Shown here piece after piece: positions 43,822 to 52,713 of a DNA stretch of 64,000 nt (position 1 is the stretch's first letter; each line of letters starts with the position of its first letter). The translations under genes were made by a program, and so were the position numbers. Below the pieces are notes generated by a model. The model had not been told where the DNA came from, made no database searches, and worked only from the letters and a program-made list of their open reading frames with translations. The DNA lies in assembly GCA_964499465.1 (NCBI GenBank), contig CAZCLJ010000001.1, forward strand, positions 8,093 through 72,092, written 5' to 3'. The stretch comes from JAAYJM01 sp964499465. Lineage in GTDB: Bacteria; Bacteroidota; Ignavibacteria; Kapaibacteriales; UBA2268.

Positions 43822-44067
43822 TTATAATGTTGAAAATAAAGTTGGATCGGTTGTAAACTCTTTAGTAGTTTTTGAATCAAAATACCCTGCTTTTTCGAGT
43901 TTTCTTGCATAATTAGCCCTATAAAGGGGGTGGCAACAGCATAGTAATTCATACAATGGAAGTGTTTTTACAACAGGTTTTAAAACTTTGTTGAATGCTA
44001 CTACGTCGTTTTCGATTTCTTTTCTTAATGGAAAACGTTCTTGTTTGCTTTTTTTTCTTACTCTCAT
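43822..44067 (-). CDS. Hypothetical protein, 81 aa
   Basis: ATG 44067 gives MRVRKKSKQERFPLRKEIEN and an 81-residue basic protein with a Cys-rich LLCCCHPLYRANYARKLEK. A TTG further upstream (44112) would overlap the SbcD gene and is less likely. It sits between the SbcD gene and the coiled-coil gene. No family recognised. Confidence 0.55.
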   Translation of the reverse strand: MRVRKKSKQERFPLRKEIENDVVAFNKVLKPVVKTLPLYELLCCCHPLYRANYARKLEKAGYFDSKTTKEFTTDPTLFSTL

Positions 44068-44092
44068 TTTATTTATATTTTTGGTAGTACAT

Positions 44093-45064
44093 CTATAACT
44101 CTTGGAGATCAATGCTTTTATTTATTATTATTTTTACTTCTTTATTTACTTTTATTGTAGATAAATATCTTTTGATATTATCTTCAAAACTTAGGAAGTT
44201 ATTGTTTTCATCAGATTTTATTGTATTTATAAATGCCTCTAATTTTTCATCCCGTTCGTCTGTTTCTACATTGAGATGTTCTCTTGTAACTGCATCGGCA
44301 TCATGAGGTATTATTATTGGTGTAACTTCATTTGTAGAAGCGAAGTAAAGCCATACTTTAGGAGAAAATTCTATTTGTGAAGCATCTTGGCGCATTAGTG
44401 ATCCACAATTAACAAGCAGTCTTTTGTCTAATTGGTATGTAAAACTTTGATGATTATCCCCTGTAACAATTAGGTCAAACTGTTTATACTTATTCATGAT
44501 ATTTCTTGCTTTTCCTTTTGCTCCGGGGAAAGGTTCTTTGCCGGTATAAACAAATGTATGCCAAACATAAATCTTTCTCTCACTTATTTTAAATGATACA
44601 GATTGTTTAGTTGGAATTTCATCAAGATGGCCATGCGGTAAAACAGTTAAAACTCCTGCTTTGCTTAAAACGTGAATTCCTGATTTGTGTTTTAATTCCA
44701 TACTATGCTGAGGGAGATCATGATTACCGTAAACGGTGTAAAATTGTTTTGGTAAATGTTCAATAGTAACGCTCAAAAGGTAGGGACTTGGCTTCCAATG
44801 ATCAAATAAATCACCTGCATTAAGAACAGGACAATTATATTTACGTTGTAATTCAGAAATAAAATCAACCTTTTTCCATTGTGTTTCCCAAAAATTATCT
44901 GCCCTACAAATTGGAGTATCTTCTCTTAAATGCCAATCGGCAGTTAATATGGCATCTGGAATAGGGTCAATTATAGTATGATTCAAACGTTTACCTTTTA
45001 TTTCAGTTTGTTCAACAGTATCAGGCAAATGAAGTCTGGATTTTACATAAATCGGTTTTGACAT
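44093..45064 (-). CDS. sbcD: SbcD/Mre11-like metallophosphoesterase
   Basis: A 323-residue calcineurin-like phosphoesterase. Motifs: DAILTADWHLRED (D and H of motif 1, about residues 37-49), VLNAGDLFDHW (motif 2), VYGNHDLPQHS (motif 3), VWHTFVY and VTGDNHQSF (histidine motifs). It would be the nuclease partner of the split SbcC encoded on both sides. Start at ATG 45064. Confidence 0.88.
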   Translation of the reverse strand: MSKPIYVKSRLHLPDTVEQTEIKGKRLNHTIIDPIPDAILTADWHLREDTPICRADNFWETQWKKVDFISELQRKYNCPVLNAGDLFDHWKPSPYLLSVTIEHLPKQFYTVYGNHDLPQHSMELKHKSGIHVLSKAGVLTVLPHGHLDEIPTKQSVSFKISERKIYVWHTFVYTGKEPFPGAKGKARNIMNKYKQFDLIVTGDNHQSFTYQLDKRLLVNCGSLMRQDASQIEFSPKVWLYFASTNEVTPIIIPHDADAVTREHLNVETDERDEKLEAFINTIKSDENNNFLSFEDNIKRYLSTIKVNKEVKIIINKSIDLQEL

Positions 45065-45071
45065 ATTTTTA

Positions 45072-45368
45072 TTATCTTTTAGTCTTTATAAACTTTTGAA
45101 ATAACTTTTTTGCAGATATATTAGCACCTTGATACCAAACTTGTTGAAAGTCTCCTCTTTTGTCTTTATGAGTTATAGAAACATTATTATCTCCAGCCCA
45201 CTCAATAAATTCAATAGCCAATCCCTCCAATTTTTTTTCAGCAAATTCTACACCTTTCAAAAATCCAAATTCAGCATACTTTTTTGGTGCACAGTCATCT
45301 TCAAAAGGTTTATAATCTATTGAAAATTCCCTTGCAGCCTCTTTTGTTTCTTTTTTTGTTATCAACAT
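45072..45368 (-). CDS. Hypothetical protein, 98 aa
   Basis: A soluble protein with a helical core (FGFLKGVEFAEKKLEGLAIE) and a C-terminal KKLFQKFIKTK. It stands between SbcC-N and SbcD genes with short spacers. Similar short proteins with a GxxxGxxxAE helix are common in Bacteroidota phages. Function unknown. Confidence 0.58.
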   Translation of the reverse strand: MLITKKETKEAAREFSIDYKPFEDDCAPKKYAEFGFLKGVEFAEKKLEGLAIEFIEWAGDNNVSITHKDKRGDFQQVWYQGANISAKKLFQKFIKTKR

Positions 45369-45395
45369 ACCTTTATCATGTTAGTACAAAATGTA

Positions 45396-46442
45396 TCAAA
45401 TATGAATTTTACTTCCACATAAGATGCAAATATCACCCATTTCGTCATGGAATGTACTTTCTAATGAAACTACATTTTCTTGCTTTTCAAGCAATGTTTT
45501 GTCAACAGCCTTTATTTTCCCTATTAAAGTTGTCAAACTGTCTAAATTAGCCCTTATTTCGTTTTTGGTAGCTATTAGTTGTAAGAGATTGTTTGTTCTT
45601 TTTTCTAAATTGGTCAGTATTTCTTTTTCAGTTATTTCATTACTTGTTTCTTCAATAGATTTTATGATAGATTTTAAAGCATTGTAACTTTTTGTTTCAT
45701 TGTTTTTGGTTTCTACCATTTCACATAATTTGCTTATTTGATCTTCAAATTTCAAATTGGGTTCTATTAGCTCTATTTTTTTATTTGTTAATTCAATATC
45801 ATCAATAAGTTTGGAAAGTGAGCTTATACTTTTGGATAGTTGGTTTCTTTGTATTTCTAAATCCTCAGTTGTTTCAAGTTCAACTTCAATTAAATCAAGA
45901 TCAGGGTATTTGCTTAATTTATCCTCATTACTTTTAATACTCTTTTCTTTTATTTCTATTGTTGTGTTAATAAGGTTTATGCTTTTTTTGATATAAGAGT
46001 TGGCTTCATCTATTTTATTAAGTTTAGCAATTCTGTTAAAATGTTTAGCAACCTCCCCGGAACTTTTTGTTAATAAGAAAGGACTGTCAAGTTGTTGTTG
46101 GAGATTTATTTCTGAAATATTTAGTACTTTTTTAATTTCATCCGGAACGTTAGAACCAAAAGCAAAAAATTCTAAATCATCTAACATATAAAGGTTTGTT
46201 GATGGCCCCTTTATTCTGGTGATTGTATGCCCGTTTACTTTTGCCCATACCATAGTTTTATCAGCCCAATTACTCACAAAAGCATCTCCACCCGGTTTAT
46301 TATTAAACAACCAGTTTAAGGCTCTTAGAATTGCTGTTTTTCCACTATCAGTAGAACCCACGATAATATTTACACCTTTATCAAAAAATAAGTGTGTTTC
46401 TTTCTGACTTTGAAAGTTGTATATATGGAGTTCATCAATCAT
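45396..46442 (-). CDS. sbcC: SbcC/Rad50 N-terminal half with zinc hook
   Basis: A 348-residue protein. It starts like SMC/Rad50 proteins (MIDELHIYNFQSQKETHLFF), with Walker A GSTDSGKT at residues 29-36 and a Q-loop-like LQQQLDSPFLLTKS near 115-130. A long coiled coil follows (about 140-330), and it ends with the zinc-hook CILC (Cys339, Cys342) only six residues before the stop. The split is thus at the apex of the coil; the other half is at 42964-43578. Confidence 0.85.
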   Translation of the reverse strand: MIDELHIYNFQSQKETHLFFDKGVNIIVGSTDSGKTAILRALNWLFNNKPGGDAFVSNWADKTMVWAKVNGHTITRIKGPSTNLYMLDDLEFFAFGSNVPDEIKKVLNISEINLQQQLDSPFLLTKSSGEVAKHFNRIAKLNKIDEANSYIKKSINLINTTIEIKEKSIKSNEDKLSKYPDLDLIEVELETTEDLEIQRNQLSKSISSLSKLIDDIELTNKKIELIEPNLKFEDQISKLCEMVETKNNETKSYNALKSIIKSIEETSNEITEKEILTNLEKRTNNLLQLIATKNEIRANLDSLTTLIGKIKAVDKTLLEKQENVVSLESTFHDEMGDICILCGSKIHI

Positions 46443-46731
46443 TTTTATAATTCCCCCTTTTAAATTTAGGTTTTATTGGTTTATGATGTGATCTTTTAAA
46501 TTTAGGTTTTATTGGTTTCTTTGACTCATTAATTCTTACAATTGGATTTTCATCTACTTCAACCAAATAATCATGTGGGCCATAATCAGGTATTAAACTC
46601 ATTGTATCAAAATGTTGAATACTTTTCCACCATTGGGATATTACCCACTTTTCACGGCTTCCGTTTGTTACTTTTACCCAATAATATCCCTTTTTCCTTT
46701 TTTGACTTTTGAACTTTTTTGGTGTTTTCAT
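46435..46731 (-). CDS. Hypothetical protein with internal duplication, 98 aa
   Basis: A 98-residue basic protein. The middle has an aromatic-rich beta segment (GYYWVKVTNGSREKWVISQW). The C-terminus carries two copies of KPIKPKFKR separated by SHH, encoded by a DNA direct repeat near 46450-46515. It overlaps the upstream gene by 80 bases and the SbcC-N gene by 8. Function unknown. Confidence 0.55.
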   Translation of the reverse strand: MKTPKKFKSQKRKKGYYWVKVTNGSREKWVISQWWKSIQHFDTMSLIPDYGPHDYLVEVDENPIVRINESKKPIKPKFKRSHHKPIKPKFKRGNYKND

Positions 46732-46933
46732 CCTCTTGTTTTTTGGAAATTATGCCAGCAGTTATAAAGATTGCAATAGCTTTTTCTACCTTATTTTTGT
46801 GTATTATATTTCCACTTTTATCTTTACTTCCAAAAATAAAAAATTCTTTTTTTGTTTTCGTTGCAAATGGCTCACCATCAAAAATAAGTTTTGCAAGTCC
46901 TTTTAGATGTTTTTTAATATAAATTTTATCCAT
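46652..46933 (-). CDS. Hypothetical protein, 93 aa
   Basis: The preferred ATG at 46933 overlaps the HAD phosphatase stop (TAATG) and gives MDKIYIKKHLKGLAKLIFDG. The last third is very basic (KKVQKSKKEKGILLGKSNKR). It overlaps the next gene by 80 bases in another frame. A winged-helix-like middle is conceivable but not demonstrated. Confidence 0.5.
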   Translation of the reverse strand: MDKIYIKKHLKGLAKLIFDGEPFATKTKKEFFIFGSKDKSGNIIHKNKVEKAIAIFITAGIISKKQEDENTKKVQKSKKEKGILLGKSNKRKP

Positions 46934-47358
46934 TATAAAATGTGTCTTTGTTTTAATAATTGTAAAACAATCGGCCAATTTACATAAGGTCTTGTACTCA
47001 ATCTATATGTAAATTTAAGTGGAATTCCAAGAGCAGAATCGTCAATATAAAGATCGGCAAATGCTTTAGGGCTACTTGTCCATTTACTTTGTTCTGGGTT
47101 TGTTTGAATTCCGTACAATGGAATATTGTTTTGTTTAAACCAATTTAAAGCATCTGTAAGGTAATTTCCTGCCGGATAATTACTTTCTGGTTGATTTCCA
47201 GAAGGTTCAAAATCATGATCACATCTCATTGTGAACAAAATTAATTTATGTCCAGCGTTTACTAAACTTTTTAATACAGGAACGGCTCCTATATCTTTTC
47301 CTACTTTTGGGAAATGATGGGTTACACACGTTCCATCAAAATCTATTGCTATAATCAT
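46933..47358 (-). CDS. HAD-superfamily phosphatase
   Basis: A 141-residue small HAD hydrolase. Motif I is IAIDFDGTCV (catalytic Asp6/Asp8), motif II is LILFTMRCD, and the late acidic motif is DLYIDDSALG. There is no large cap domain. It may act on a nucleotide or a DNA 3' phosphate; the operon of recombination genes fits a nucleic-acid role, but the substrate cannot be told. It overlaps the resolvase gene by 23 bases. Confidence 0.78.
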   Translation of the reverse strand: MIIAIDFDGTCVTHHFPKVGKDIGAVPVLKSLVNAGHKLILFTMRCDHDFEPSGNQPESNYPAGNYLTDALNWFKQNNIPLYGIQTNPEQSKWTSSPKAFADLYIDDSALGIPLKFTYRLSTRPYVNWPIVLQLLKQRHIL

Positions 47359-47911
47359 AATTAGTAGTTCTAAAACTGTTTTGAAAATGAGCTACGTGAT
47401 ATACAGATAAAGCATCAGCAATAGCTTCATCTTTGTACTTTACTCCTGTCCACTGTACTTTATATATTTTATCAATAGCATCAATTGTTTCCTTTTTTGT
47501 TGCTGATTTTTTATTTAAAAGGCACTTCTTTGCATCAGCTTCACTAAACCAGTCAATAGGAATGTGCAAAACATCAGATAATGTTTGAGCAATACCAGTT
47601 ACTAAACCTAACATCACAGCAGCTTGTGCATTCTGACTTCCGTGTGGTAGTTCTGATACTATGCACTTTATATTGTTCTTTTGTATGATATCAATAAGAA
47701 TGTAATTGATTTCTTGTATTCTTCTTACAGTATCATCTCCTTTTCTTATTCTTCTTACTTTGTTTTCAGAAGATGTTTTGATGCACCCTTTATCGTGTAT
47801 TTTATTTGTATTTGCATCAAGTACTACCCAACCCCAAGCAGTCATTGATGGGTCATTAGCTAATACCATAAATGGGTATTGTAATTTTTTATTTCTCACC
47901 CTCTTTGCCAT
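47336..47911 (-). CDS. ruvC: RuvC-like Holliday-junction resolvase
   Basis: From ATG 47911 (MAKRVRNKKLQYPFMVLAND) the protein has 191 residues. Acidic catalytic positions are in VLANDPSMTAWGW (Asp20), IVSELPHGSQNAQAAVMLG (Glu) and YKDEAIADALSVYHVA (two Asp), the order of the RuvC RNase H-fold family. It would resolve branched replication or recombination intermediates before packaging. An upstream ATG at 47941 overlaps the previous gene and is less likely. Confidence 0.82.
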   Translation of the reverse strand: MAKRVRNKKLQYPFMVLANDPSMTAWGWVVLDANTNKIHDKGCIKTSSENKVRRIRKGDDTVRRIQEINYILIDIIQKNNIKCIVSELPHGSQNAQAAVMLGLVTGIAQTLSDVLHIPIDWFSEADAKKCLLNKKSATKKETIDAIDKIYKVQWTGVKYKDEAIADALSVYHVAHFQNSFRTTNYDYSNRF

Positions 47912-47915
47912 TTTG

Positions 47916-48113
47916 TTATTCTTCGGTTCTATAAATATCAATCATTGCTACTTCATCAATATTAATGTATCCAGTTGTTTCATAAAAATGATTTGCATAA
48001 CACCTACTCAAGGTTATATATCCGTTTTCTTTGTCAAATGTAAAAACATCACAAGACCTCGTTGTAGTAAAACTGTTACTATCCTTCCACATTATTGAAA
48101 TTTGATATTTCAT
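47916..48113 (-). CDS. Hypothetical protein, 65 aa
   Basis: A 65-residue, beta-rich protein (MKYQISIMWKDSNSFTTTRS; GYINIDEVAMIDIYRTEE). It ends 4 bases before the resolvase ATG. No family recognised. Confidence 0.55.
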   Translation of the reverse strand: MKYQISIMWKDSNSFTTTRSCDVFTFDKENGYITLSRCYANHFYETTGYINIDEVAMIDIYRTEE

Positions 48114-48117
48114 TTTT

Positions 48118-48363
48118 TTATTTTAATAAAGTATTGATATGTGAAAATCCACCACGCATAGGCTTATCTAAAAAAGTACTTTTACAAGTAAGATTGTACT
48201 TTTTAAAATAATCCATTATTAAACCAATTAAGACCGTTAAATTTTGTCCGTGTATTCCATTATCCGGACAGTAATCATCATGGGCTCTTACAAATTTTTT
48301 AAAGTCTTTGAATACTTCTGGATAACGCCATTCAAGCCATTCAGTGATTTTTTGGTTTTCCAT
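48118..48363 (-). CDS. Hypothetical protein, 81 aa
   Basis: An 81-residue soluble helical protein (ITEWLEWRYPEVFKDFKKFV; NLTVLIGLIMDYFKKYNL). Its start overlaps the end of a small membrane protein gene by 23 bases. No family recognised. Confidence 0.58.
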   Translation of the reverse strand: MENQKITEWLEWRYPEVFKDFKKFVRAHDDYCPDNGIHGQNLTVLIGLIMDYFKKYNLTCKSTFLDKPMRGGFSHINTLLK

Positions 48364-48520
48364 AGATTAAATATGCTGATAATAAAACTAATCCAGTAAC
48401 TCCAATGGCAAATCCCCATGCCTCTAATATTGCAGATACATTCTTACCAGAAGCAATGGACACCATGACCGAGGTACAAATTAAAATAAAAATCCCAATT
48501 ACTTTTCTTACTTTTTCCAT
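48341..48520 (-). CDS. Small two-helix membrane protein, 59 aa
   Basis: ATG 48520 opens a 59-residue frame: a short basic start (MEKVRKVIG), hydrophobic residues 8-23 (IGIFILICTSVMVSIA) and 36-52 (FAIGVTGLVLLSAYLIY), ending GKPKNH before TGA. It fills an otherwise empty 200-base gap and overlaps the next gene. Function unknown. Confidence 0.6.
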   Translation of the reverse strand: MEKVRKVIGIFILICTSVMVSIASGKNVSAILEAWGFAIGVTGLVLLSAYLIYGKPKNH

Positions 48521-48564
48521 TACAATTTTAGTTGATTATATTAATTTTTGTTTTTTTTAATTTA

Positions 48565-48756
48565 CTATTTTGTAAATAATTTGTTGTAGAACCACTCCTC
48601 AATTATCAAGGTTTCATCTTTTTTATTATACTCACAAACTGAATTAGGAACCCATATTTCGTCTCCATCAATGTTATAGAGTTTTGCTTTTTCACTCACT
48701 CCCCACAAAACGTACTTTGCATTAACTTTTACAGCTCTTTTTCCGTGCAAAAACAT
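48565..48756 (-). CDS. Small conserved phage-type protein, 63 aa
   Basis: A 63-residue beta-rich protein with VNAKYVLWGVSEKAKLYNID then GDEIWVPNSVCEYN and EEWFYNKLF. This layout (a short beta-barrel-like fold with a WxPxS segment) recurs next to RecA or replication genes in many phages. It starts 11 bases after the RecA gene ends. Function unknown. Confidence 0.62.
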   Translation of the reverse strand: MFLHGKRAVKVNAKYVLWGVSEKAKLYNIDGDEIWVPNSVCEYNKKDETLIIEEWFYNKLFTK

Positions 48757-48766
48757 AAGGCTTACT

Positions 48767-49828
48767 TTACCGTTTTTTTGGTTTACGTTCTACCTCAAAT
48801 TTGTTTTCAATATCCATCCATAAATCAATAACTTGGTTTTTTAAATCATCTTCCAAATCATTATTTTCTACCATCTGTATTGATTTTTCAATGGAACTAT
48901 GCAGTTTCAGATCGTTTACTTGGTACATAGTGTTTCCAGTGTACTTTTTAACGAACTTTAAATTTTCCCTAATATCATCTATACCATAGTCAAAATAAAT
49001 GGAAATAGGGGCTTTTCTGTAAGGTTTCCAAACAGAACTTTTACTTACTTCAATTTCACCCTCAATTCCTACTACCCTTTTTATAGTTTTTCCTTTGAAA
49101 GTTATTTCATTTGTTATGTTTTTAAATGATGTAAACTTTAAAATGAGACTTGGGTAAAACTCGATTGCTTTTCCACCGGGGTTAACATCTTTTTTACCCC
49201 ATGTACCAGAATCCATGTTTTCACGGATTTGATTTGTACAAAATAAAAGCATATTGTTTTTGCTGATAATCTGCTTGCTTTTTCTCAAGTACATGCCAAA
49301 CTCTTTAGCTCTTCTGCCACCCATTTTATCTCCATCTTCATTATCCATTTCTAATGAAGTAGATAATGCTGCCAATGAGTCCACAATATACCCTGTTGGA
49401 GTATCATGTTTTGTTTTTGGATTGCAAAGTTCTTTAAAAACTTCTGGTATGATGTCTGGTTTAGAATACGTAATTTCATCTAAATTTAAAGAGAATATTT
49501 TAGCAAATGTTTTATTAAGACGGCCTTCAGCATCTTTATAATTAACATTCCATCCCATTCTTCTTAATTCACCTGCAAGTTCACATGCTAAAACAGTTTT
49601 ACCAGTTCCACTTGGGCCATAGGCAACAACCATAATCCCTATCGGAAGTCCTCCACCTCTTTTACGCCCCCCACTAATAGCCAAATTAAGTAATGTTGAT
49701 CCTGTATTTACCATTAAATCATCATTACCTTCATACTCTTTTTTATTTTCTATTGATGTAGGTGTTTTAGAGATTCTTTTAGTCATACTGTTTTCGAGAT
49801 TACTTTTGGATTTCCCCCTTTTTCTCAT
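48767..49828 (-). CDS. recA: RecA/UvsX-type recombinase
   Basis: A 353-residue recombinase. Walker A GPSGTGKT is at residues 71-78, followed by the RecA-like VLACELAGELRRMG. Walker B-like GYIVDSLAAL and the segment ISKNNMLLFCTNQIRENMDS (L1/L2 region) are present. It would drive strand exchange in recombination-dependent replication together with the neighbouring gp32-like SSB. It overlaps the upstream gene by 29 bases; ATG 49786 (MTKRISK) is an alternative start. Confidence 0.87.
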   Translation of the reverse strand: MRKRGKSKSNLENSMTKRISKTPTSIENKKEYEGNDDLMVNTGSTLLNLAISGGRKRGGGLPIGIMVVAYGPSGTGKTVLACELAGELRRMGWNVNYKDAEGRLNKTFAKIFSLNLDEITYSKPDIIPEVFKELCNPKTKHDTPTGYIVDSLAALSTSLEMDNEDGDKMGGRRAKEFGMYLRKSKQIISKNNMLLFCTNQIRENMDSGTWGKKDVNPGGKAIEFYPSLILKFTSFKNITNEITFKGKTIKRVVGIEGEIEVSKSSVWKPYRKAPISIYFDYGIDDIRENLKFVKKYTGNTMYQVNDLKLHSSIEKSIQMVENNDLEDDLKNQVIDLWMDIENKFEVERKPKKR

Positions 49829-50171
49829 AAAGCAATGTAATTATTGAATTTGTATAGTTTTCCAAGTGATTTTTTTGGAGCTCCTTTTTTAAATCTGTTT
49901 CAAATGATTTCCAACTTTTACGCTTCTCAATAATACTTTCCCATTTTTCATAAGCTCGTTTTGCAACAAGTTTAACTAATTCATTTTCATTAAGATTGCC
50001 TTTGTTCACTTCCATCCAACTGTTTAGTAAATTTTTTACAACAGATGTTTTTGTTTTGCCATGAGCAAGGCAATATAAAGATAGAATGGAGGCTGACTTT
50101 TCAGGAACATAAGTTCCTATCATCAGCACCCCATCTACTTTCCTTTTTAATTTTTTTGTGAATATTGCCAT
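49800..50171 (-). CDS. Hypothetical protein, possible ribbon-helix-helix N-terminus
   Basis: A 123-residue protein. The N-terminal part VLMIGTYVPEKSASILSLYC and LAHGKTKTSVVKNLLNSWME looks like a ribbon-helix-helix unit (strand, two helices). The rest is helical and charged. It lies between RecA and SSB genes and overlaps both. A role in regulation or DNA binding is a guess from the fold. Confidence 0.55.
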   Translation of the reverse strand: MAIFTKKLKRKVDGVLMIGTYVPEKSASILSLYCLAHGKTKTSVVKNLLNSWMEVNKGNLNENELVKLVAKRAYEKWESIIEKRKSWKSFETDLKKELQKNHLENYTNSIITLLYEKKGEIQK

Positions 50172-51193
50172 TACCTTCTTTTATTAGAGTCTTTTTGTTT
50201 TCTTTTTACTTTTTTAGGAGGTTCAGGTTCTTCTTCTTCATCATCTTCATCTTCGTCATCCTCTTCTTCCTCATCATCTTCGTCCTCATCATCTTCGTAC
50301 TCATCATCTTCGTCCTCATCATCTTCGTCCTCATCATCTTCGTCATCTTCTTCCTCTTCCTCTTCTTCCTCTTCTTCGTCCTCATCTTTTACGATTGGTT
50401 TCTTTTTTACAGGTTTCTTTTTTGAAGCCTTTTCTGATTCATAATCATCATCATCTTCCTCCAATTCGAAGAATTTTACTTTTAAATCATCGTAAGAAAG
50501 TACTTCAAAACATTCATCCAATTTTGGTATTTCATCAAGTATGGAATCATCATATTGCACCTTTCTTTCCACGAAGTCAAATCTGGTAGGTTTTGCAAAT
50601 TTATGGCCCATGTAAGAATCTTCTCCAAATACAACAGATAATGTATAACCGCTATCATTGTGGTAAAAGACTTCAAACTGATCTGGGTATAAATCTGCAA
50701 GTTGTTCTTCAAATACCTTTTGAAAAGTGTGATCTGAAAGGTCCAATAGGTGTACTTTCTTTGAATCACTTTTCTTACCGGTTTTTAAAATGATTGCGTA
50801 GAGATTTCTATTTGAAGTTTTAAGGGCCTCAATTTCTTTTTTATCACCGCCTTCGTTTATTAATTTATTGCGATAGTCACAAATTGGGCACTTCTTACCA
50901 AATGATGTAGGGCAAACAACTTTGTCATTATTAATTCCAATATCTCTATGGATTTTAAATGGTCTTTTGTACCATAATTCCCCTTGTTCCGGATTTGAAA
51001 TATCAGAATGTTTTTTGTTTGTTATTTCATACGGCATTATGTCCATTTTCAAAGTTGTGTTCGGTTCTGGATTGCAAACATCCACTCCTTGAGGTATTTT
51101 CAAATAGCCGTAAGATGCCCCTTTTTTTCTACTCTTTGCATTTTCTAAAGCACTTCTGAAGTGTTTCGCCTTTTTTTCTTTAATCCTTTTCAT
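50171..51193 (-). CDS. ssb: gp32-like single-stranded DNA-binding protein
   Basis: A 340-residue protein. A zinc site with His82, Cys94, Cys102 and Cys105 has nearly the same spacing as T4 gp32, in a region reading FKIHRDIGIN then KVVCPTSFGKKCPICDY. The basic N-terminus fits the cooperative-binding arm. After about residue 260 the tail is an exceptional Asp/Glu-rich stretch of roughly 60 residues followed by Lys/Arg. Acidic SSB tails recruit replication proteins and mimic DNA. It is flanked by recombinase and Ro60 genes. Confidence 0.85.
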   Translation of the reverse strand: MKRIKEKKAKHFRSALENAKSRKKGASYGYLKIPQGVDVCNPEPNTTLKMDIMPYEITNKKHSDISNPEQGELWYKRPFKIHRDIGINNDKVVCPTSFGKKCPICDYRNKLINEGGDKKEIEALKTSNRNLYAIILKTGKKSDSKKVHLLDLSDHTFQKVFEEQLADLYPDQFEVFYHNDSGYTLSVVFGEDSYMGHKFAKPTRFDFVERKVQYDDSILDEIPKLDECFEVLSYDDLKVKFFELEEDDDDYESEKASKKKPVKKKPIVKDEDEEEEEEEEEEDDEDDEDEDDEDEDDEYEDDEDEDDEEEEDDEDEDDEEEEPEPPKKVKRKQKDSNKRR

Positions 51194-51203
51194 ACTTTTA
51201 AAA

Positions 51204-52601
51204 TTAATTTGAATTATTATTTGTTTTTTCTAAAGCTAAAATATAGTGAAATAATTTATCACTCCATCCATTAATTTCAGCAGTCCACACACCTGTTTTT
51301 ATACCATGTGTATTTGTTGAAATATCAATTATGTATGAATTTTTATAAGGAGTTGTATCTGGTTTTATTTTTAAACCACGAGATACATCAATATCCTGAC
51401 TATCTGAAATAACAATAAGTCTATCAGCATCTTTAGAATAACCTTCTTCTTCCAACCATTTACATAATTGGTAGGTAAAAATACCCCCATTTCCCAATTC
51501 ACTTTTAATACGTTTTGAATCATTAAAGATTCCAAATCCTTTTGTATTAGGCCAAACACAATGCTTACCTTTCCTTTGAACATCATTTCCTGCTGTAAAT
51601 ACAAGAATTAAATCTTCAAAAATATAACTTGCTAAAGATGCCATCGCAAAAGCTAAATCCAATCTCGAAAAATCACTAAATGAAGAAGTTAGTTCTTGCA
51701 TACTTCCTGATACATCTATTGCTAAAATTGTAGTTCCTTTTATTTTAACAGTAGCAAAACATTTTTTCATAGCCTCATCAATGCTATCAGTAAATTCAGG
51801 TGCAATTCGTTGTGCTGCAAGAAAGTTTAAAGGGGTAAGCCATTGACTATTTACTTGGGATATAGCTTGTTTTATAATACTACGTGAAATTCCTGCATCT
51901 TTCATATTTCTGATATTTCGTAAGATAGCAAGTGAACCTAAAGAGTTTTCTGAAATCATTCTTTCAAATGTTTCTTTTTTATCCTCTCCACTTGATAAAG
52001 CAGCTTCCCATGTATTTGCAGGTTCTAAAGTACCTTTGATAAGTTTTTCCAGAGCATTTCTGTTTTTATCAATTGGTTTTGGATGTACTAAATTAACAAT
52101 ATCCACTAATGATAGTTCCATATTGCTTTTTTTGTATTTTGCAATTTGGTATTCATCATAATTGTCAAATGCTAATGCAAGTCCTTTTTTGATTGGTTTA
52201 GGTATAGGTTTAATTTTTCCATACCTTTTATCCATCATTCCTAAAAAGTCCATAAGCATATCAGGTCTTGTACAAATTTTTGTTAGTGGTTCTTTGATAC
52301 TGCTTTTATGAAATTCATTTACAAGAAGAAGCAACCATAAAGGGGTATGCCTCAATTTTTGTTCGAATCGGCATTCTAATGCTAAATCAATTACTTTTTT
52401 TGGATCAACCTTTTTAACCAGATACTCAATTTGATTCATAATAGTATCAGCATTTTGATAGTAATTTGATTCAAATAATAAGTTAGCTAAAGTAACTCTT
52501 CGAAGTAATTCATAATCAGTGTATTTACCGGCAGTTTTTGTTTTCAAACCAGCAATAATGCCATTTTCAAACCCTGTTTTTTTAGTGTTAAACTTTGACA
52601 T
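51204..52601 (-). CDS. rsr: Ro60-like TROVE/vWA ribonucleoprotein
   Basis: A 465-residue protein. Residues 1-285 are the helical-repeat TROVE ring (TDYELLRRVTLANLLFESNY, TPLWLLLLVNEFHKS, RNALEKLIKGTLEPANTWEA, LGSLAILRNIRNMKDAG). Residues 290-460 are a vWA domain with an intact MIDAS DVSGS (296-300), Thr376 and Asp400. Ro60 binds Y RNAs on its outer surface and misfolded RNA ends in its central hole; in bacteria it works with PNPase in RNA decay. A tRNA-like element and other RNA structures stand directly upstream on the same strand. Length and domain order match bacterial Rsr. Confidence 0.9.
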   Translation of the reverse strand: MSKFNTKKTGFENGIIAGLKTKTAGKYTDYELLRRVTLANLLFESNYYQNADTIMNQIEYLVKKVDPKKVIDLALECRFEQKLRHTPLWLLLLVNEFHKSSIKEPLTKICTRPDMLMDFLGMMDKRYGKIKPIPKPIKKGLALAFDNYDEYQIAKYKKSNMELSLVDIVNLVHPKPIDKNRNALEKLIKGTLEPANTWEAALSSGEDKKETFERMISENSLGSLAILRNIRNMKDAGISRSIIKQAISQVNSQWLTPLNFLAAQRIAPEFTDSIDEAMKKCFATVKIKGTTILAIDVSGSMQELTSSFSDFSRLDLAFAMASLASYIFEDLILVFTAGNDVQRKGKHCVWPNTKGFGIFNDSKRIKSELGNGGIFTYQLCKWLEEEGYSKDADRLIVISDSQDIDVSRGLKIKPDTTPYKNSYIIDISTNTHGIKTGVWTAEINGWSDKLFHYILALEKTNNNSN

Positions 52602-52636
52602 AATTCTAAAATTTGATTATTAAATGATAAGAAAAT

Positions 52637-52680
52637 GCGGTTAAAATTTGTTTGTGTAGAATCTAAAATTAACCGCTTTT
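52637..52680. terminator. Terminator-like hairpin between tRNA-like RNA and Ro60 gene
   Basis: GCGGTTAA and TTAACCGC arms (8 bp, perfect) enclose about 24 bases. The minus strand continues ATTTTCTTAT after the stem and the plus strand continues TTTT. It could end the upstream small RNA transcript or act as an attenuator for Ro60 expression. Confidence 0.5.
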
Positions 52681-52713
52681 GAAGTAACACAAAACATCAC
52701 ACCACATTTTAGT

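Noticed and set aside
50165..50425. Plus-strand Phe/Ile-rich frame
   Set aside because: Antisense of the acidic tail of the SSB protein.
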